DNA of 64,000 bases from CAZENU01 sp965222125 (GCA_965222125.1 CBDCTC010000006.1:682001-746000), one strand, 5' to 3'; counted from the first letter of the stretch, positions 1 to 9,665 are shown. Notes: generated by a model from the letters alone, not told the origin. Numbers and translations are program-made.

Positions 1-540
1 CGCCATGTAACGGTTCCAAGCTGGCTCAAGGGCGTACGGGTTCGGAGAGACCTCTGAGACGGTCCCATCATGGAACCACTCCCAGATTCGACCCTGCTCC
101 TGTAGCGACGCTGCATCATTCTGAGAACCACGCCTGAAGTAAATGCTTCCTTTGACAAAGCCGGGATCCTCCGTGCTTTTGGGTGCGACTGGAGACTGCT
201 GACCCACCGGGATCGTAATCAGTCCAAGAATCACGTCAGGATGCGGTATGGCCTCGTACAAGAAGCGCGGAGTGGGTTCCAGGAGGCTCGAAGCGACCCC
301 CTGCAGATCGGCATCGTCAAGCTCCTTCTCAATCCCGAAGATTTCGAAGCTGCCGTCTTGTCTCTTCTTCACACCAAGGACTATGTGGGCATCGCCTTCA
401 CGAGGAGTGTTTGCCAGACTAGCGAGATCCTTGGCGAAGTCCCGCTTGTTGCGTTTGTCTGACAGGTCGTAGCTGCTCGCCTTGAAGTCGATTGTTTCGC
501 CCTCTGGGCGCTCAAGCAGCGACTCGATGTCTGTACTCAT
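1..540 (-). CDS. AlbA_2 (Schlafen-type) domain protein, 3' end outside window
   Basis: The reading frame is open from an ATG at 540 to the window edge, about 180 codons. The N-terminus reads LLERPEGETIDFK and is followed by DFAKDLASLANT and IVLGVKK. This is the typical AlbA_2/divergent AAA-4 (Schlafen-like) start, in which an E...DFK segment precedes a Rossmann-like nucleic-acid-binding fold. Family members are putative nucleic-acid-binding regulators or defence proteins, often in mobile islands. A downstream segment GSIYFRRGSQ also fits the domain. The C-terminal effector or winged-helix part lies outside, so its function cannot be refined. It is the first of a run of leftward accessory genes. 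Confidence 0.8.
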   Translation of the reverse strand, partial: MSTDIESLLERPEGETIDFKASSYDLSDKRNKRDFAKDLASLANTPREGDAHIVLGVKKRQDGSFEIFGIEKELDDADLQGVASSLLEPTPRFLYEAIPHPDVILGLITIPVGQQSPVAPKSTEDPGFVKGSIYFRRGSQNDAASLQEQGRIWEWFHDGTVSEVSPNPYALEPAWNRYMA

Positions 541-607
541 CTGCATATACCTCAGAGATGTGGTTCATCCTGTCGTTGTCTGTGTCTGCCTAGCTGCACG
601 CTGGTCC

Positions 608-1252
608 TTAGCAGAATATCGTCTTCGTCCCTACGACCTCCGCCCCCATCACCACAAGGTTTGTATTAGCCGGGCTGTCCAGCGTCAGCAGAGGCTTGCC
701 ACAAGCAGAGAGACTGCGGGCAAACGCCTCAGTCTTGCTGCCAAGGGCGGCGTGGGCAATGAAAACGCGCTGGGCGAGGTCCGCCACCTGGTCGTTCCGC
801 TGGGCCGCGAGTTCCGCCGTAGGGCGTCGGGCCGTTGCTGGGAAGGGCGAGAGGACCAGCAGGCGGCCGTCGCCTAAGGCGGGGCGCCAGTCGCGGGAGA
901 TGCGCATGTTCTCGATGCCGCGAGCGGGGCAGACGACCACGGGTTGGTCGCCCCGCAGCAGCAGGCGCAGGCACTCCCGTTCCATCGGAGTTTGGAAGCC
1001 GCCAATGACAGGGACGCCGACGTCGCGCATGGCCCTGGCAAGATCATAGGTCTTCAGGATGAGGTCGCCGGGGCAGCTATTGGAACAGAACAGGGCCGTT
1101 AGCGGCTCGTCGAGCAGCCTGAGATTGCCCCAGTGTGCAGTTTCCGGCGGTAGCGGTAGCGCAGTCCAACCGTTCGCACCGACGCTCTCACTTACGTGGG
1201 CCGCAACTCTCCCCGGTGTCACTCCGCCCCGCTTATCCGGTCGCAGACTCAA
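608..1252 (-). CDS. DprA/Smf-like SLOG-fold protein, stand-alone
   Basis: The product has a Rossmann-type core with the signature GVPVIGGFQTPMERECLR, followed by a VVVCPARG strand and a VFIAHAALGSKTEAFARSL helix. This resembles the DNA-processing protein A (DprA/Smf) branch of the SLOG superfamily, which binds nucleotides or loads RecA on ssDNA. It has only about 214 residues and lacks the extra N- and C-terminal winged-helix domains of full DprA. I place the start at the TTG that overlaps the upstream PIN stop by two bases (TTGA). A GTG at 1222 preceded by GGGGCGGA is an alternative. Translational coupling with the toxin gene is likely. Exact function is unknown. Confidence 0.65.
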   Translation of the reverse strand: MSLRPDKRGGVTPGRVAAHVSESVGANGWTALPLPPETAHWGNLRLLDEPLTALFCSNSCPGDLILKTYDLARAMRDVGVPVIGGFQTPMERECLRLLLRGDQPVVVCPARGIENMRISRDWRPALGDGRLLVLSPFPATARRPTAELAAQRNDQVADLAQRVFIAHAALGSKTEAFARSLSACGKPLLTLDSPANTNLVVMGAEVVGTKTIFC

Positions 1253-1704
1253 GCCTCCGTTTCCGCCTCGACCAGATCGTCCAAGACGACGACGGGCAAG
1301 TCGTCGACACGGCGAAAGTCGGTGTCGTTGGTGATGAATGCAGCGCAGCCAGCGCGCAGAGCGGTCGCGGCGTGGAGGGCGTCGGGTGTCGCCAAGCCCG
1401 TCTCGGCGCGGATACGGGCGGCGTCTTCCCAAGTTGCCAGGGTTGCGGGGATGAGATCCATCTCCGCAGCGGCAAGGATGGACCGAAAAAGCATCTCAAG
1501 GCGGGCGTTGCCGTCTCGCAAGGGTCTGATTAGGGTTTCCAATGCAACCAGCTCGCTACTTGCTAAAGTGAACCGGCCAGCCCTGGCATCTTCCCACATC
1601 GGGGCCAACAGACCGTGATACGGCTCAACGCGTTCTACGCTGTAGATGATCGCATTGGCGTCGACATAGACCGGGCCGCCGGTGGGCAGTATCAACGGCC
1701 CCAT
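1249..1704 (-). CDS. PIN-domain ribonuclease toxin (VapC family)
   Basis: This is a 151-residue PIN-domain protein. The acidic catalytic set is visible: D15 in VYVDANAII, the conserved E in SSELVALE, D in TPDALHAA, and D in FITNDTDF. VapC toxins cleave tRNA or rRNA, and the antitoxin inhibits them by occluding the active site. Its start overlaps the end of the upstream small antitoxin gene by 13 bases, the classic antitoxin-then-toxin order. The next gene, DprA-like, overlaps its stop, so all three may be co-transcribed. The substrate RNA cannot be predicted. Confidence 0.85.
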   Translation of the reverse strand: MGPLILPTGGPVYVDANAIIYSVERVEPYHGLLAPMWEDARAGRFTLASSELVALETLIRPLRDGNARLEMLFRSILAAAEMDLIPATLATWEDAARIRAETGLATPDALHAATALRAGCAAFITNDTDFRRVDDLPVVVLDDLVEAETEA

Positions 1705-1925
1705 GATTCCTTCTCTTCTTTCAAGTAGGCCGCTACGTCCGCCCCCGTCTTGAAAACCAGGCCACCCGGCGCTTCGGCCAGAATGTCAACCGCGGACCGT
1801 CGTTCTGACGCCAGCGACTGGCTGACGACCACGTCAACGGACTCCCCCACAGGGAGCTCCCGGTCCACTATCTCTATCTTGCCTCCCGGCAGTACGGTCG
1901 TCCTGATGTGTAGAGCCTTCTGCAT
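1692..1925 (-). CDS. Antitoxin of the PIN toxin (AbrB/VapB-like)
   Basis: The 77-residue protein begins MQKALHIRTTVLPGGKIEIVDRELPVGESVDVVV. That beta-rich N-terminal half resembles SpoVT/AbrB or Phd-like DNA-binding antitoxins. The C-terminal tail (residues about 45-77) would neutralise the toxin. I chose the ATG at 1925 because GGAG lies nine bases upstream; the ATG at 1943 has no ribosome binding site. Overlap with the PIN gene supports a toxin-antitoxin pair. It probably autoregulates, but no operator was identified. Confidence 0.75.
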   Translation of the reverse strand: MQKALHIRTTVLPGGKIEIVDRELPVGESVDVVVSQSLASERRSAVDILAEAPGGLVFKTGADVAAYLKEEKESWGR

Positions 1926-2000
1926 GATTCGTGACTCCTTCATGTAGTGTATTGCTTTGACGCCGCCCGCATCTCCTTGCCAAACACAAGCTCGTCATAC

Positions 2001-2612
2001 TTAGTAGTGATTCCGGAGTTCTTCAATATACGAGATCCAAGAGTTCGACATATCAGATAGACGGCAATAGAGTCCGCTATCGAAAACAATATGACCGTCG
2101 GCGGAGGTACGTTCGATAGAGTGCTTTGACTTGTTGTACACTGCTTGGTTTAGCTCCCTTAGAGCTTCTACCAAGTCAGTGTCAAGAGATCTGGCCTTAC
2201 CAAGTTTCAGTATCATGCCGAGGGAGAGAGGACCGTCAATCTTGAGTCGGCGCTTAAGGCTGTTCTCCACGTGGAGACAGGACATAGTCACGATGCTTCG
2301 AGTAAGCCATTCGAGAGGACTATGCTCAAGGTAGCTACCCACGTACTGAATAGGTCTGAAGATAGCTCTGTCTTCAATTCTGGCCACGGCGGTAACGCTT
2401 CCTCCTTCCGTTATCTCGTTGATGTTGTGCTGTCCCAAACCCGGTATCGTCTCATCAATAAGCATCAAATCCCTGAGCGCGGATTCTCCATCACTTACAG
2501 CAGCGTTGCCAATCCGAAGTATCTCGGGGCAATGGGATGCGAGGTCAACCGTCCGAAATATCTGATGGATCTCAGGCCGTAAGCCATTGGCGTGATTGCT
2601 GTATTCATACAT
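2001..2612 (-). CDS. Hypothetical protein, 203 aa
   Basis: I do not recognise the family. The product is a soluble, mostly helical-looking protein with no signal peptide or membrane segment. It contains ESALRDLML, a HSPLEWLTRSIV helix and a NQAVYNKSKHSIER segment near residue 165. Codon use is visibly more AT-rich than in neighbours (many ATA, TCA and AAA codons), which suggests separate acquisition. It lies between the toxin-antitoxin pair and the helicase-methylase operon, on the same strand, so it may be an accessory of the defence island. No catalytic motif is evident. Confidence 0.6.
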   Translation of the reverse strand: MYEYSNHANGLRPEIHQIFRTVDLASHCPEILRIGNAAVSDGESALRDLMLIDETIPGLGQHNINEITEGGSVTAVARIEDRAIFRPIQYVGSYLEHSPLEWLTRSIVTMSCLHVENSLKRRLKIDGPLSLGMILKLGKARSLDTDLVEALRELNQAVYNKSKHSIERTSADGHIVFDSGLYCRLSDMSNSWISYIEELRNHY

Positions 2613-2664
2613 CCCTAGTCACCCCTCCCTGCCCATGCGATACTTGATGTAGTAGCTGCCCACT

Positions 2665-5600
2665 CTACTCTTCCTCCTCGTCCTCGAAGGAAGTCCTCAC
2701 CACCAATGCGTGCTCCAACTCAACCTCTTCCCACAGGTCGCTCAGGCCCAGGGCTTCCAACCATATCTTGTCTACCTTGTCCGTTACGTGGCGGCACTTT
2801 GCCAGATTGTAGTTCCCGATGTTCTTGCCGGCATTCAACTTGAATACCAGGTTCTCACTCATCGCACTCTCCAGTTCTGGTAGCAAGGCTAAGAGATGCT
2901 TCCGTTGCTGTTTAGTTAGCTGCTCCGGTCCGAATGGGGCACTGGCAAAGTTGCTCTGTGTAACATGAAAGTCGTCACCAATCGCAGCCCACCAGATAAA
3001 GAGCAGCTTGCCGTTGGTCAAGAGAATAGACAAATCCCGGTCGGCAACATCCTGGAAGCGGGCATTTCCGTATTGGGTTTGAGGAAGGAGACCATTGTCT
3101 GAACCATACACTGGCGGCTGGTCTACGCAGAACGTCAACCAGTTGTAGGCGGTCTGCTTGTGTTGCAGCTGATGCCCTTGGCGCGCCGGGGTGAGCTCGT
3201 TCTGGAGTCGGTAGCCGCTACCCTCCAGTAGTGACTGGAATCCGTTTAGAAGACGGGGACTGCCCAGCTTGGGAATCAACCCGCCGAACGCTGGCGGAGA
3301 GAACGGTGAATACGATAAACCGTCAAACAGACCCGGACGCTGGGAATCGAACCACCTGTGAAGCCGCGTCGTGAAGCTGCACTTCGGCGAACTTGACCCC
3401 TTACGTGCCAGATAGATGGTGTTACGCACCCTCGTATCGAAACTGAAGAGGGCGGATGGGATGCGTCCGAACGACGAGAACCAAATCGAATTGCATTCTT
3501 GATACAGGTGGGTGCGCAGGCTGGAAAATCCCGAACTGAATGTAAGACTTAGCGGTACAATCATGCTTGTCCGCCCGTCGGTTCGGCAGGCGTTGACACT
3601 TCGCTCTACGACTGTGGCGTAGATGTCTGGACACCCCGCGGTCTGAAACCCCTTCGGAGTATACGACTCGGCTACCTTTCGCCTAGATACGTACGGTGGG
3701 TTCCCGATCACCACGTCAAAGCCGCCCTTGCTCATGGTGCCGTAGAACTCGACGAACCAGTGGAAAGGCCGGTGGCTGGAGCGCCAAGAGTCGTAGGAGG
3801 CGGCCTCCTTAAGGTCGACGCCGTACTCAGTCGCCAAGTAGCGGTCAAGTTGGTTGCGCAAGGCGTCTAGCCGTCGGTGCAACTCTGCCTTGTCGGCGGT
3901 AGTCACCTCTCCACCCAGCACCGTCTGCTGCTCCCTGAACCTGTCGAAGGCCGCGCTGGCGATCTCGGCCTCCTCCTCGATGCGGTTGAGGACTGCTTGT
4001 TCCTCAGGAAAAACCTGCCGGTGCTGCCCGTCGGGTGTGATGGTCATGGTCTGGCGTAGCGCGTCAAGGGAGGTGAAGCCGACCAGGGTGTTGCCAGCGC
4101 GGACGTTGAAGTCTATGTCCGGCAACGGCTCTATCTGGTCGTAGCTCTCCAACTGGGCGACCAACTTGAGGAAGAGCCGCAGCTTGCATATCTCTACTGC
4201 CTCTTCCATGATGTCCACGCCGTAGAGGTTGTTGAGGACGATGGACTTGAGGATGAAGTAGCGCTCGCTTGGGTGCTTTTCGACTTGACCCAATACGTCC
4301 TTGAAGTCGCTGAGGGCGTTGGGACTGTGAGGTCGTTCGGAGCGCTCCAAATCGTCCAAGAAGCCGCGCATCCCCTCCAGGCAGGCCGTGTAGAGGGGTT
4401 CCAGGATGTTCAGGGCGGCGAAGAGAAAGGCGCCGGAGCCGCACGTCGGGTCCAGCACCGACATGTCGCGCATGGCGTGCCAGAAGGCGCGCAGGAGCTC
4501 CGGCCCCTCGCTGTGGACGATGACGTCCTTGGCGAACTGCTCGATGTCCAGGTTCAGGGTGATGAGGTCGTTGACCTCTTGAACCTCGCCCGCCGCGAGC
4601 TTGGCGCGGACATCGGCGTGTCGCTGGCGGCGGGCCACCACCTCGCGCCAGGTCTCAGTGGGCAGAGCGTAGTCGTCGGGCGCGGGCCGGTTCCAACCGC
4701 CGCGCTGGGACACGTCGCCGATGCCCGCGGCGACCTCCTCCGGCAGATCAAAGGGTGTTTCCAGGAGTTTCGGGTCTTCGGGCTGCCGTGCGTTGCAGGT
4801 TATGCCGTGCCCCACGGCGGGATAGATATAACGGTCGGGGTCGTCCCGCAGCAGCCTCCACACGCCGCCGTCCGTCCCGAAGGCCACCGGACATTCCTTT
4901 TTCGCTGCGTCGAACAGGAAGGGTATAACCGTGTTGCGGGAGATGTAGCCGGTGATGTCCTCCTTGGTGTAGTAGGCGCCCATCTGCTTCTGGTTGACGT
5001 ACTTCTCGAAGATGTAGCCGAGCACGTCGGGGTTGATCTCGTTATCCTCCCGGTAGGGCCGCTCGTCCAGGTGCCAGCGGTAGCCGTCGAAGAAGTTGAA
5101 CACCCGCTCGAAGGCCTCGTCAGGGATGCTGATGTCCGGGTTGTCCCGCTCTAGCTCATGGGGGTCGAACAATCCACCGTTGAGGAAGGGGACTTTGCCG
5201 AGAAGAGCAACGAGGTCGGGTGCTCTCTGAGCTTCGGGCTGTCCGAGTCCCTCGTGGAACAGTCGCAGGAGGAAGATGCGGTAGAACTGCTGGAAGCGCC
5301 CGCCGCCGCCCTGTTCCTGCACCATCTTCAGGCGGTTGCGCAGGTAGTCGATATCCTCGTCGAGGAAGCCCTGCTTCTGAACGAAGTAGACGAACATCAT
5401 GCGGTTGAGCATGAGGGAGGCGTACCAGTCTCGGTCGCCCTGGGCCGTGACACCCTCTATGAACTTCCCGAAGTCCTCCAGTTCTTTCTGGAACCGTTCG
5501 TAGAAGCGCTTGGTGACCCTCTCTACGTCCAGGGCGGCGCGGACCCGTGAGGCGACAAGGGCGATGTTCAGCGATGGCTCTTCATCCAAGGAGACGAATA

Positions 5601-6006
5601 GCGGCTGGATGCGCTGGAGCAGATGGTCTCCACTGCCGCCGGTGGTGTAGGCGTACTCGCGGCAGGCGGCTGGCTTTCCGCTCTCCCGTCTGACCCACTG
5701 CCAGACCTGCGCCTTGCGGCCTGGGTCGGTAAAGATAATGAGGTGCTCGAAGGTGCGCTTGGCGACCTCGCTCTCTATCTTGCGGCGGACCGGGTACTGG
5801 GGGATGTTGTTGTCGACGCTGGAGTCGCACTCGTAGACGGCGAAGCCCGCCTTCTCCGCAATGGGATTGAGCGAATAGTCCCGCTCGTTGACTCGGACGA
5901 CGAACGGCTCTGCCGTGTAGTGGTCCCAACCCAGCCCCTCCATGAAGAGACGTGGGAAGTCGAAAGCCTGTAGGTGGGTCCGTAGTTCTCCAGTGGAGAC
6001 TGGCAT
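2665..6006 (-). CDS. Eco57I-type N6-adenine DNA methylase / restriction-modification protein
   Basis: The product is a large 1113-residue methylase. The SAM-binding motif I is DPTCGSGAFLFA near residue 517, and the catalytic motif IV is GNPPY near residue 769. This order and spacing match the Eco57I/PglX-like gamma-class N6-adenine methylases. The C-terminal third (residues about 800-1113) resembles a target-recognition domain. The N-terminal about 300 residues include HLIIFTDPGRKAQVWQWV, a strand-rich stretch that could be a nuclease-like or partner-binding domain, but no sure PD-(D/E)XK set is seen. Its ATG overlaps the TGA of the upstream helicase by one base, so both are translated together. 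It probably marks self DNA for the helicase-nuclease partner. Confidence 0.85.
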   Translation of the reverse strand: MPVSTGELRTHLQAFDFPRLFMEGLGWDHYTAEPFVVRVNERDYSLNPIAEKAGFAVYECDSSVDNNIPQYPVRRKIESEVAKRTFEHLIIFTDPGRKAQVWQWVRRESGKPAACREYAYTTGGSGDHLLQRIQPLFVSLDEEPSLNIALVASRVRAALDVERVTKRFYERFQKELEDFGKFIEGVTAQGDRDWYASLMLNRMMFVYFVQKQGFLDEDIDYLRNRLKMVQEQGGGGRFQQFYRIFLLRLFHEGLGQPEAQRAPDLVALLGKVPFLNGGLFDPHELERDNPDISIPDEAFERVFNFFDGYRWHLDERPYREDNEINPDVLGYIFEKYVNQKQMGAYYTKEDITGYISRNTVIPFLFDAAKKECPVAFGTDGGVWRLLRDDPDRYIYPAVGHGITCNARQPEDPKLLETPFDLPEEVAAGIGDVSQRGGWNRPAPDDYALPTETWREVVARRQRHADVRAKLAAGEVQEVNDLITLNLDIEQFAKDVIVHSEGPELLRAFWHAMRDMSVLDPTCGSGAFLFAALNILEPLYTACLEGMRGFLDDLERSERPHSPNALSDFKDVLGQVEKHPSERYFILKSIVLNNLYGVDIMEEAVEICKLRLFLKLVAQLESYDQIEPLPDIDFNVRAGNTLVGFTSLDALRQTMTITPDGQHRQVFPEEQAVLNRIEEEAEIASAAFDRFREQQTVLGGEVTTADKAELHRRLDALRNQLDRYLATEYGVDLKEAASYDSWRSSHRPFHWFVEFYGTMSKGGFDVVIGNPPYVSRRKVAESYTPKGFQTAGCPDIYATVVERSVNACRTDGRTSMIVPLSLTFSSGFSSLRTHLYQECNSIWFSSFGRIPSALFSFDTRVRNTIYLARKGSSSPKCSFTTRLHRWFDSQRPGLFDGLSYSPFSPPAFGGLIPKLGSPRLLNGFQSLLEGSGYRLQNELTPARQGHQLQHKQTAYNWLTFCVDQPPVYGSDNGLLPQTQYGNARFQDVADRDLSILLTNGKLLFIWWAAIGDDFHVTQSNFASAPFGPEQLTKQQRKHLLALLPELESAMSENLVFKLNAGKNIGNYNLAKCRHVTDKVDKIWLEALGLSDLWEEVELEHALVVRTSFEDEEEE

Positions 6007-9000
6007 CAGGAGTCATCCCCCGTATCGAACAAGCCCAGGGAGCAGATGATTTGCGGTTCCTGGGCCTCGGCGGCGGCGTCCCCCGTCAGGCAGAGCCTGT
6101 CCTCCTCACGCAACGACATGACGATTTCGGCCAACTGGTCGTCCGAGACGCCGCTGCGGAGCTGCCGGTTCAGGGTGTCCACTGCCGACGGACGCAGAGG
6201 GTAGCGGTATATGTCGTCTATGGCCTTGTGGATAGCATCCACGTCGAACAGCTGACCCTTGATGGCGTCGGCATAGGCCTTGAGACGGGTGTAGGTGCGG
6301 AAACGGGCGCCGGAGGGCCGTCCCAACTGGCCGCCGACTCGCTTCTCCTCTCTGACGACATGCCTGACGCCCTCGGTAACAAGCTCGTGGTGGCTCTCGT
6401 GGTGAGGCTGTGCTGGGGTGTCGGGCCTGCACTCAGCGGCCGAGAGGATTTCGAGTTGCGACTCCGTTATGCTGCGGCCTTCACGGTCGACGTAAGCTAG
6501 GGCGTCGTTCCAGTCCGCCGTGCGCATGAAGACGAGGATGCCTTCGGGCCGCTGGGCAATGGGCGTGTGCTGGCGAGACGAGAACACGACGTCGGGCAGG
6601 TCGGCAACGGCCTTCTCCAATCGCGAGTCCGCGCCGGTAGCGTTCTTCCATATCTGGTAGGCATGGGACGCCAGGTCTACGTCACCCTCCGGGTCGCCGT
6701 CCAGGATGCCGGCTCGCTCGTGGTACAGATTGACGATAGCCTGATCGTGGTCTTCGTCCTCGTCCTCGAAGAACGCCTCGTCAGCACCGACCACCTCAGC
6801 GTTCTCCCTGAGCCGCTCCCGGACACGCCCGCGCAGGTCGATGATGCGCTCAACACCCTCGGCCGGCAAAAAGGAGTGACAGAGAATCTCCGCCGCCTTC
6901 TGCCCGATGCGGTCGACGCGACCCGCACGCTGGATGAGTCGGATGATGGCCCAAGGCAGGTCGTAGTTCACGACAACATGGCAGTCCTGAAGGTTCTGGC
7001 CCTCGCTCAGAACGTCGGTGGCAACGAGGATGCGAAATTCGTGCTCCGGTTGACCCTGGCCCGGTCTCTGATTGCTGTGTGGGCTGAATTGCCATGCAAG
7101 CTGAGTGGGATCGGCGGAGTTGCCAGTGACGCCTGCCAGAGCTTGCACCCCTCTCCTCTTGAGCTGCGCTTCCAAGTAGAGAACCGTATCTGCGAACTGG
7201 GAGAAGACCAGGACCTTCTGGTCTGGGAAGGTCTCCGTCAGCAGTGAGTTGAGCGCGTCGAGCTTGGCGTCCTTGGCAGGGTCCCAAGCCCCGTAGGTCT
7301 GGAGTATGTCCAGGAGGGCGTTGGAGTCGGATTGAAGCTCGCTCTCAAGGGAACTCTTGAATAGGTCGGCGCGGAGCCATCTGAAGCGGCCACTGTAGCG
7401 GCCCTGGTACTCGGTGTATATCAGGGCTGCCCGCGCCTCGAAGTCGGAGGCAGTCCAAGCGCCACCGGTCTTCTCGACCGCTTCCTCCTGGTCATCGTCG
7501 TCAGGGTCGAAGAGAGCGCCCCTCGCCTGGTGCGCGTCTTCGTCGGTGAATCGCGAGTCCAGCATCTCGGCGTCCTGCGTGCCAAGGGGCAAAGGCAGGC
7601 CATTCCTGATGGCATGGAGGAAGACGTAGTTGCGGAGCACGTGCCGCTCTACAGATTGCAGGAACGCCGCGCCGCTGCTCTCCAGGCGCTTGAACAGGTT
7701 GGTGCGGCAGAACCCGATGAGCCGCTTGCCAGCCCGGGACAGGTCGTCTATCTGCCGCTCCTCTTCCTTGCTAGGTGGCGTCTCCGGGTTATCCAGAACG
7801 TAGTTGCCGAGGCCGTACCTGGGCAGGTGGAGATCCTTCACTATGTCGACCACCTTCGGCGAGTACAACTTGGCGTACTGGTCGTCGGGGTTGGAGTCGT
7901 CGATGGCGAATTTGACTGTCTTTGGCACGCGTGTCGGGAAGAAAGAGCGGGTCCCATCCTCGTAGGTGAGGAACTTCCGGCCAGTCTCCTGGTCCGTCTC
8001 CGCGTAGTTGTCCTGGATGAAGCTGCGGGTGCGGCGCACCAGGTAGAGGCGCATCAGGTCTCGCCAGTCGTCGGCATACTCGCTGAAGTCAAAGGCCGCC
8101 AGCGTGCGCGGCGAGGCCTGGTGACGCCTGCTGAACTCGATCTCGCCCAACTCCCGCAGGAGTCGTTCAGGGCGGATGCCCAGGTCCTGGTCTTCCTCCA
8201 CGAAGATGCGGAGTTGGCTGGACAGGTCCAAGTACGTCTTGTTGTAGGGCGTGGCCGATAGAAGGATGCACTTGCTCTCGTTGGCTCGGACGTACTCCTG
8301 TATGGCGCGGTAGCGCCTGCCCTCCCGATTGCGGAGGTTGTGGCTCTCGTCTATGACCACTAGCCGGTAGCGCCGCAGGCGGGGAAGCTCGCCAAGAACC
8401 CTGCTGTGGGACAGCACCCTGGCACGCAATTGGTATTGGTAAACGTAGTCTTCCCACATCGGGACGAGGTTCTTCGGGCAGATGATGAGCGTCTCTAGCC
8501 CGTAGTCGTCCTCAAAGATGCGGGCGACGGCGGTGGCCATGAGCGTCTTGCCTAGACCCACCACGTCTCCGATGAGCACGCCGTTGCGCTTGTTCAGGTG
8601 ATGGGCTGCTATCTTCACCGCCGATGCCTGGAAATCGAACAGGCGGTCCCCGAACACCTTCGGAATCCTGAACTCGGCGAGACCGGCGCGGGCTTCTTGG
8701 GAGAGATGGTAGGCCATCTTCAGGTAGACGTGATAGGGCGGAATCAGTGCGTCCCGCGCCCAACTTTCTTCGATGATCTGAAGCAGTTCATCCGTGATGT
8801 CAACGCAGAAGCGGTCATTCCACCTGTCTTCAAACCACCCCTTGAGCTTGAGAGCGGCGTCATGGTCGAGCACGTCCACGTTCAACTCGCCCTGGCTGGA
8901 GAGACCCGCGAAGGTCAGGTTGCTGCTTCCTAGGTAGCCGACGATGGGGTTGATGGGATCGTTGCGAAACAGCAGGTAGAGCTTCGCGTGCAGCGGGTGA

Positions 9001-9407
9001 CGTAGGAAGAGCTTGACGACGACCTTCTTGGTGCGAAGCTGGACTGCTAGCTGCCGCAGGGTTCGCTCGTCAGCGTTTGTCGGCGCACCTATGGTGAGTT
9101 GCTGGCGAAGCTGCTCGGCCAGCTGCACTCGGAGACGGTGGGCCGTCTGGTTGTCCATGCCGGAGGGCCTATCGACCAGGCTCAGGGCATCCCGGAGACC
9201 CTCGTGCGGCAGACGCTGCATCCCAATGAGGACGCGGCACGGGCCGTCGTCGTTGTTCCAGTCGTCCACGTAGGGCGCAAGTCCGCCCCAACCGCGTAGG
9301 TTGAAATAGCCGACGCAGAAGTCCGCCCGTGACGACAGGTCCAAGGTCCCCCGTAACGCGGGCAGGAGACTGGTGTCAGACGCAAGGTTGTCAAAGATGC
9401 GCGGCAT
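6006..9407 (-). CDS. PLD-nuclease/SNF2-type helicase anti-phage protein
   Basis: This is an 1133-residue fusion. Residues about 20-200 form a phospholipase-D-like domain with HAKLYLLF at 140 and GSSNLTFAGL at 160. A SNF2/RapA-like helicase follows: Walker A GDVVGLGKT at 280-288, VIDESHNLRN near 345, and the motif VI segment RAGRVDRIGQK. Such PLD-helicases occur in DISARM- and BREX-related defence loci, where they are thought to translocate on and degrade unmodified DNA. It is flanked upstream by a HTH regulator only seven bases away and overlaps the methylase downstream. No DrmA/DrmB or BREX core genes are nearby, so the system appears reduced. Confidence 0.85.
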   Translation of the reverse strand: MPRIFDNLASDTSLLPALRGTLDLSSRADFCVGYFNLRGWGGLAPYVDDWNNDDGPCRVLIGMQRLPHEGLRDALSLVDRPSGMDNQTAHRLRVQLAEQLRQQLTIGAPTNADERTLRQLAVQLRTKKVVVKLFLRHPLHAKLYLLFRNDPINPIVGYLGSSNLTFAGLSSQGELNVDVLDHDAALKLKGWFEDRWNDRFCVDITDELLQIIEESWARDALIPPYHVYLKMAYHLSQEARAGLAEFRIPKVFGDRLFDFQASAVKIAAHHLNKRNGVLIGDVVGLGKTLMATAVARIFEDDYGLETLIICPKNLVPMWEDYVYQYQLRARVLSHSRVLGELPRLRRYRLVVIDESHNLRNREGRRYRAIQEYVRANESKCILLSATPYNKTYLDLSSQLRIFVEEDQDLGIRPERLLRELGEIEFSRRHQASPRTLAAFDFSEYADDWRDLMRLYLVRRTRSFIQDNYAETDQETGRKFLTYEDGTRSFFPTRVPKTVKFAIDDSNPDDQYAKLYSPKVVDIVKDLHLPRYGLGNYVLDNPETPPSKEEERQIDDLSRAGKRLIGFCRTNLFKRLESSGAAFLQSVERHVLRNYVFLHAIRNGLPLPLGTQDAEMLDSRFTDEDAHQARGALFDPDDDDQEEAVEKTGGAWTASDFEARAALIYTEYQGRYSGRFRWLRADLFKSSLESELQSDSNALLDILQTYGAWDPAKDAKLDALNSLLTETFPDQKVLVFSQFADTVLYLEAQLKRRGVQALAGVTGNSADPTQLAWQFSPHSNQRPGQGQPEHEFRILVATDVLSEGQNLQDCHVVVNYDLPWAIIRLIQRAGRVDRIGQKAAEILCHSFLPAEGVERIIDLRGRVRERLRENAEVVGADEAFFEDEDEDHDQAIVNLYHERAGILDGDPEGDVDLASHAYQIWKNATGADSRLEKAVADLPDVVFSSRQHTPIAQRPEGILVFMRTADWNDALAYVDREGRSITESQLEILSAAECRPDTPAQPHHESHHELVTEGVRHVVREEKRVGGQLGRPSGARFRTYTRLKAYADAIKGQLFDVDAIHKAIDDIYRYPLRPSAVDTLNRQLRSGVSDDQLAEIVMSLREEDRLCLTGDAAAEAQEPQIICSLGLFDTGDDS

Positions 9408-9413
9408 GAACGT

Positions 9414-9650
9414 TTACCCGTTATCCGGACTTTGAGCTAGTGTCGTCCTGCGACCTTGATGAGTCTTCTGCCTATTGCCACCCCCAGCCCTCACCCACTC
9501 GTCTACCTCCGAAAGCCGAAAGCGTAAGAGCCGCCCCACTTTGTGCGCTGGGAAGTTTTTTGAGTCAACCCAACGGTATATGGAGTCTTTCCCTACGCTC
9601 AGGTGGGTAGCTACGTCTGCAATTCCGACCCAACCTTCTTCAGACGCCAT
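9414..9650 (-). CDS. Excisionase-like MerR-fold DNA-binding regulator
   Basis: The 78-residue protein has the HTH_17/excisionase signature: IADVATHLSVGKDSIYRWVDSKNFPAHKVGRLLRF, a winged HTH ending in a DEWVRAGG helix. Here it most likely acts as transcriptional regulator of the helicase-methylase operon rather than a recombination directionality factor, since no integrase is adjacent. It is the first gene after the promoter at 9695-9723. Two 11-bp direct repeats lie between promoter and start, good candidates for its own operator. The ATG at 9650 follows AAGGAG at about ten bases. Confidence 0.8.
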   Translation of the reverse strand: MASEEGWVGIADVATHLSVGKDSIYRWVDSKNFPAHKVGRLLRFRLSEVDEWVRAGGGNRQKTHQGRRTTLAQSPDNG

Positions 9651-9665
9651 GTCCTGCTAACTCCT

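Noticed and set aside
2665..9407. A full DISARM or BREX locus
   Set aside because: Only the helicase and methylase are present; DrmA, DrmB, PglZ, BrxC and similar core genes are missing on both sides.
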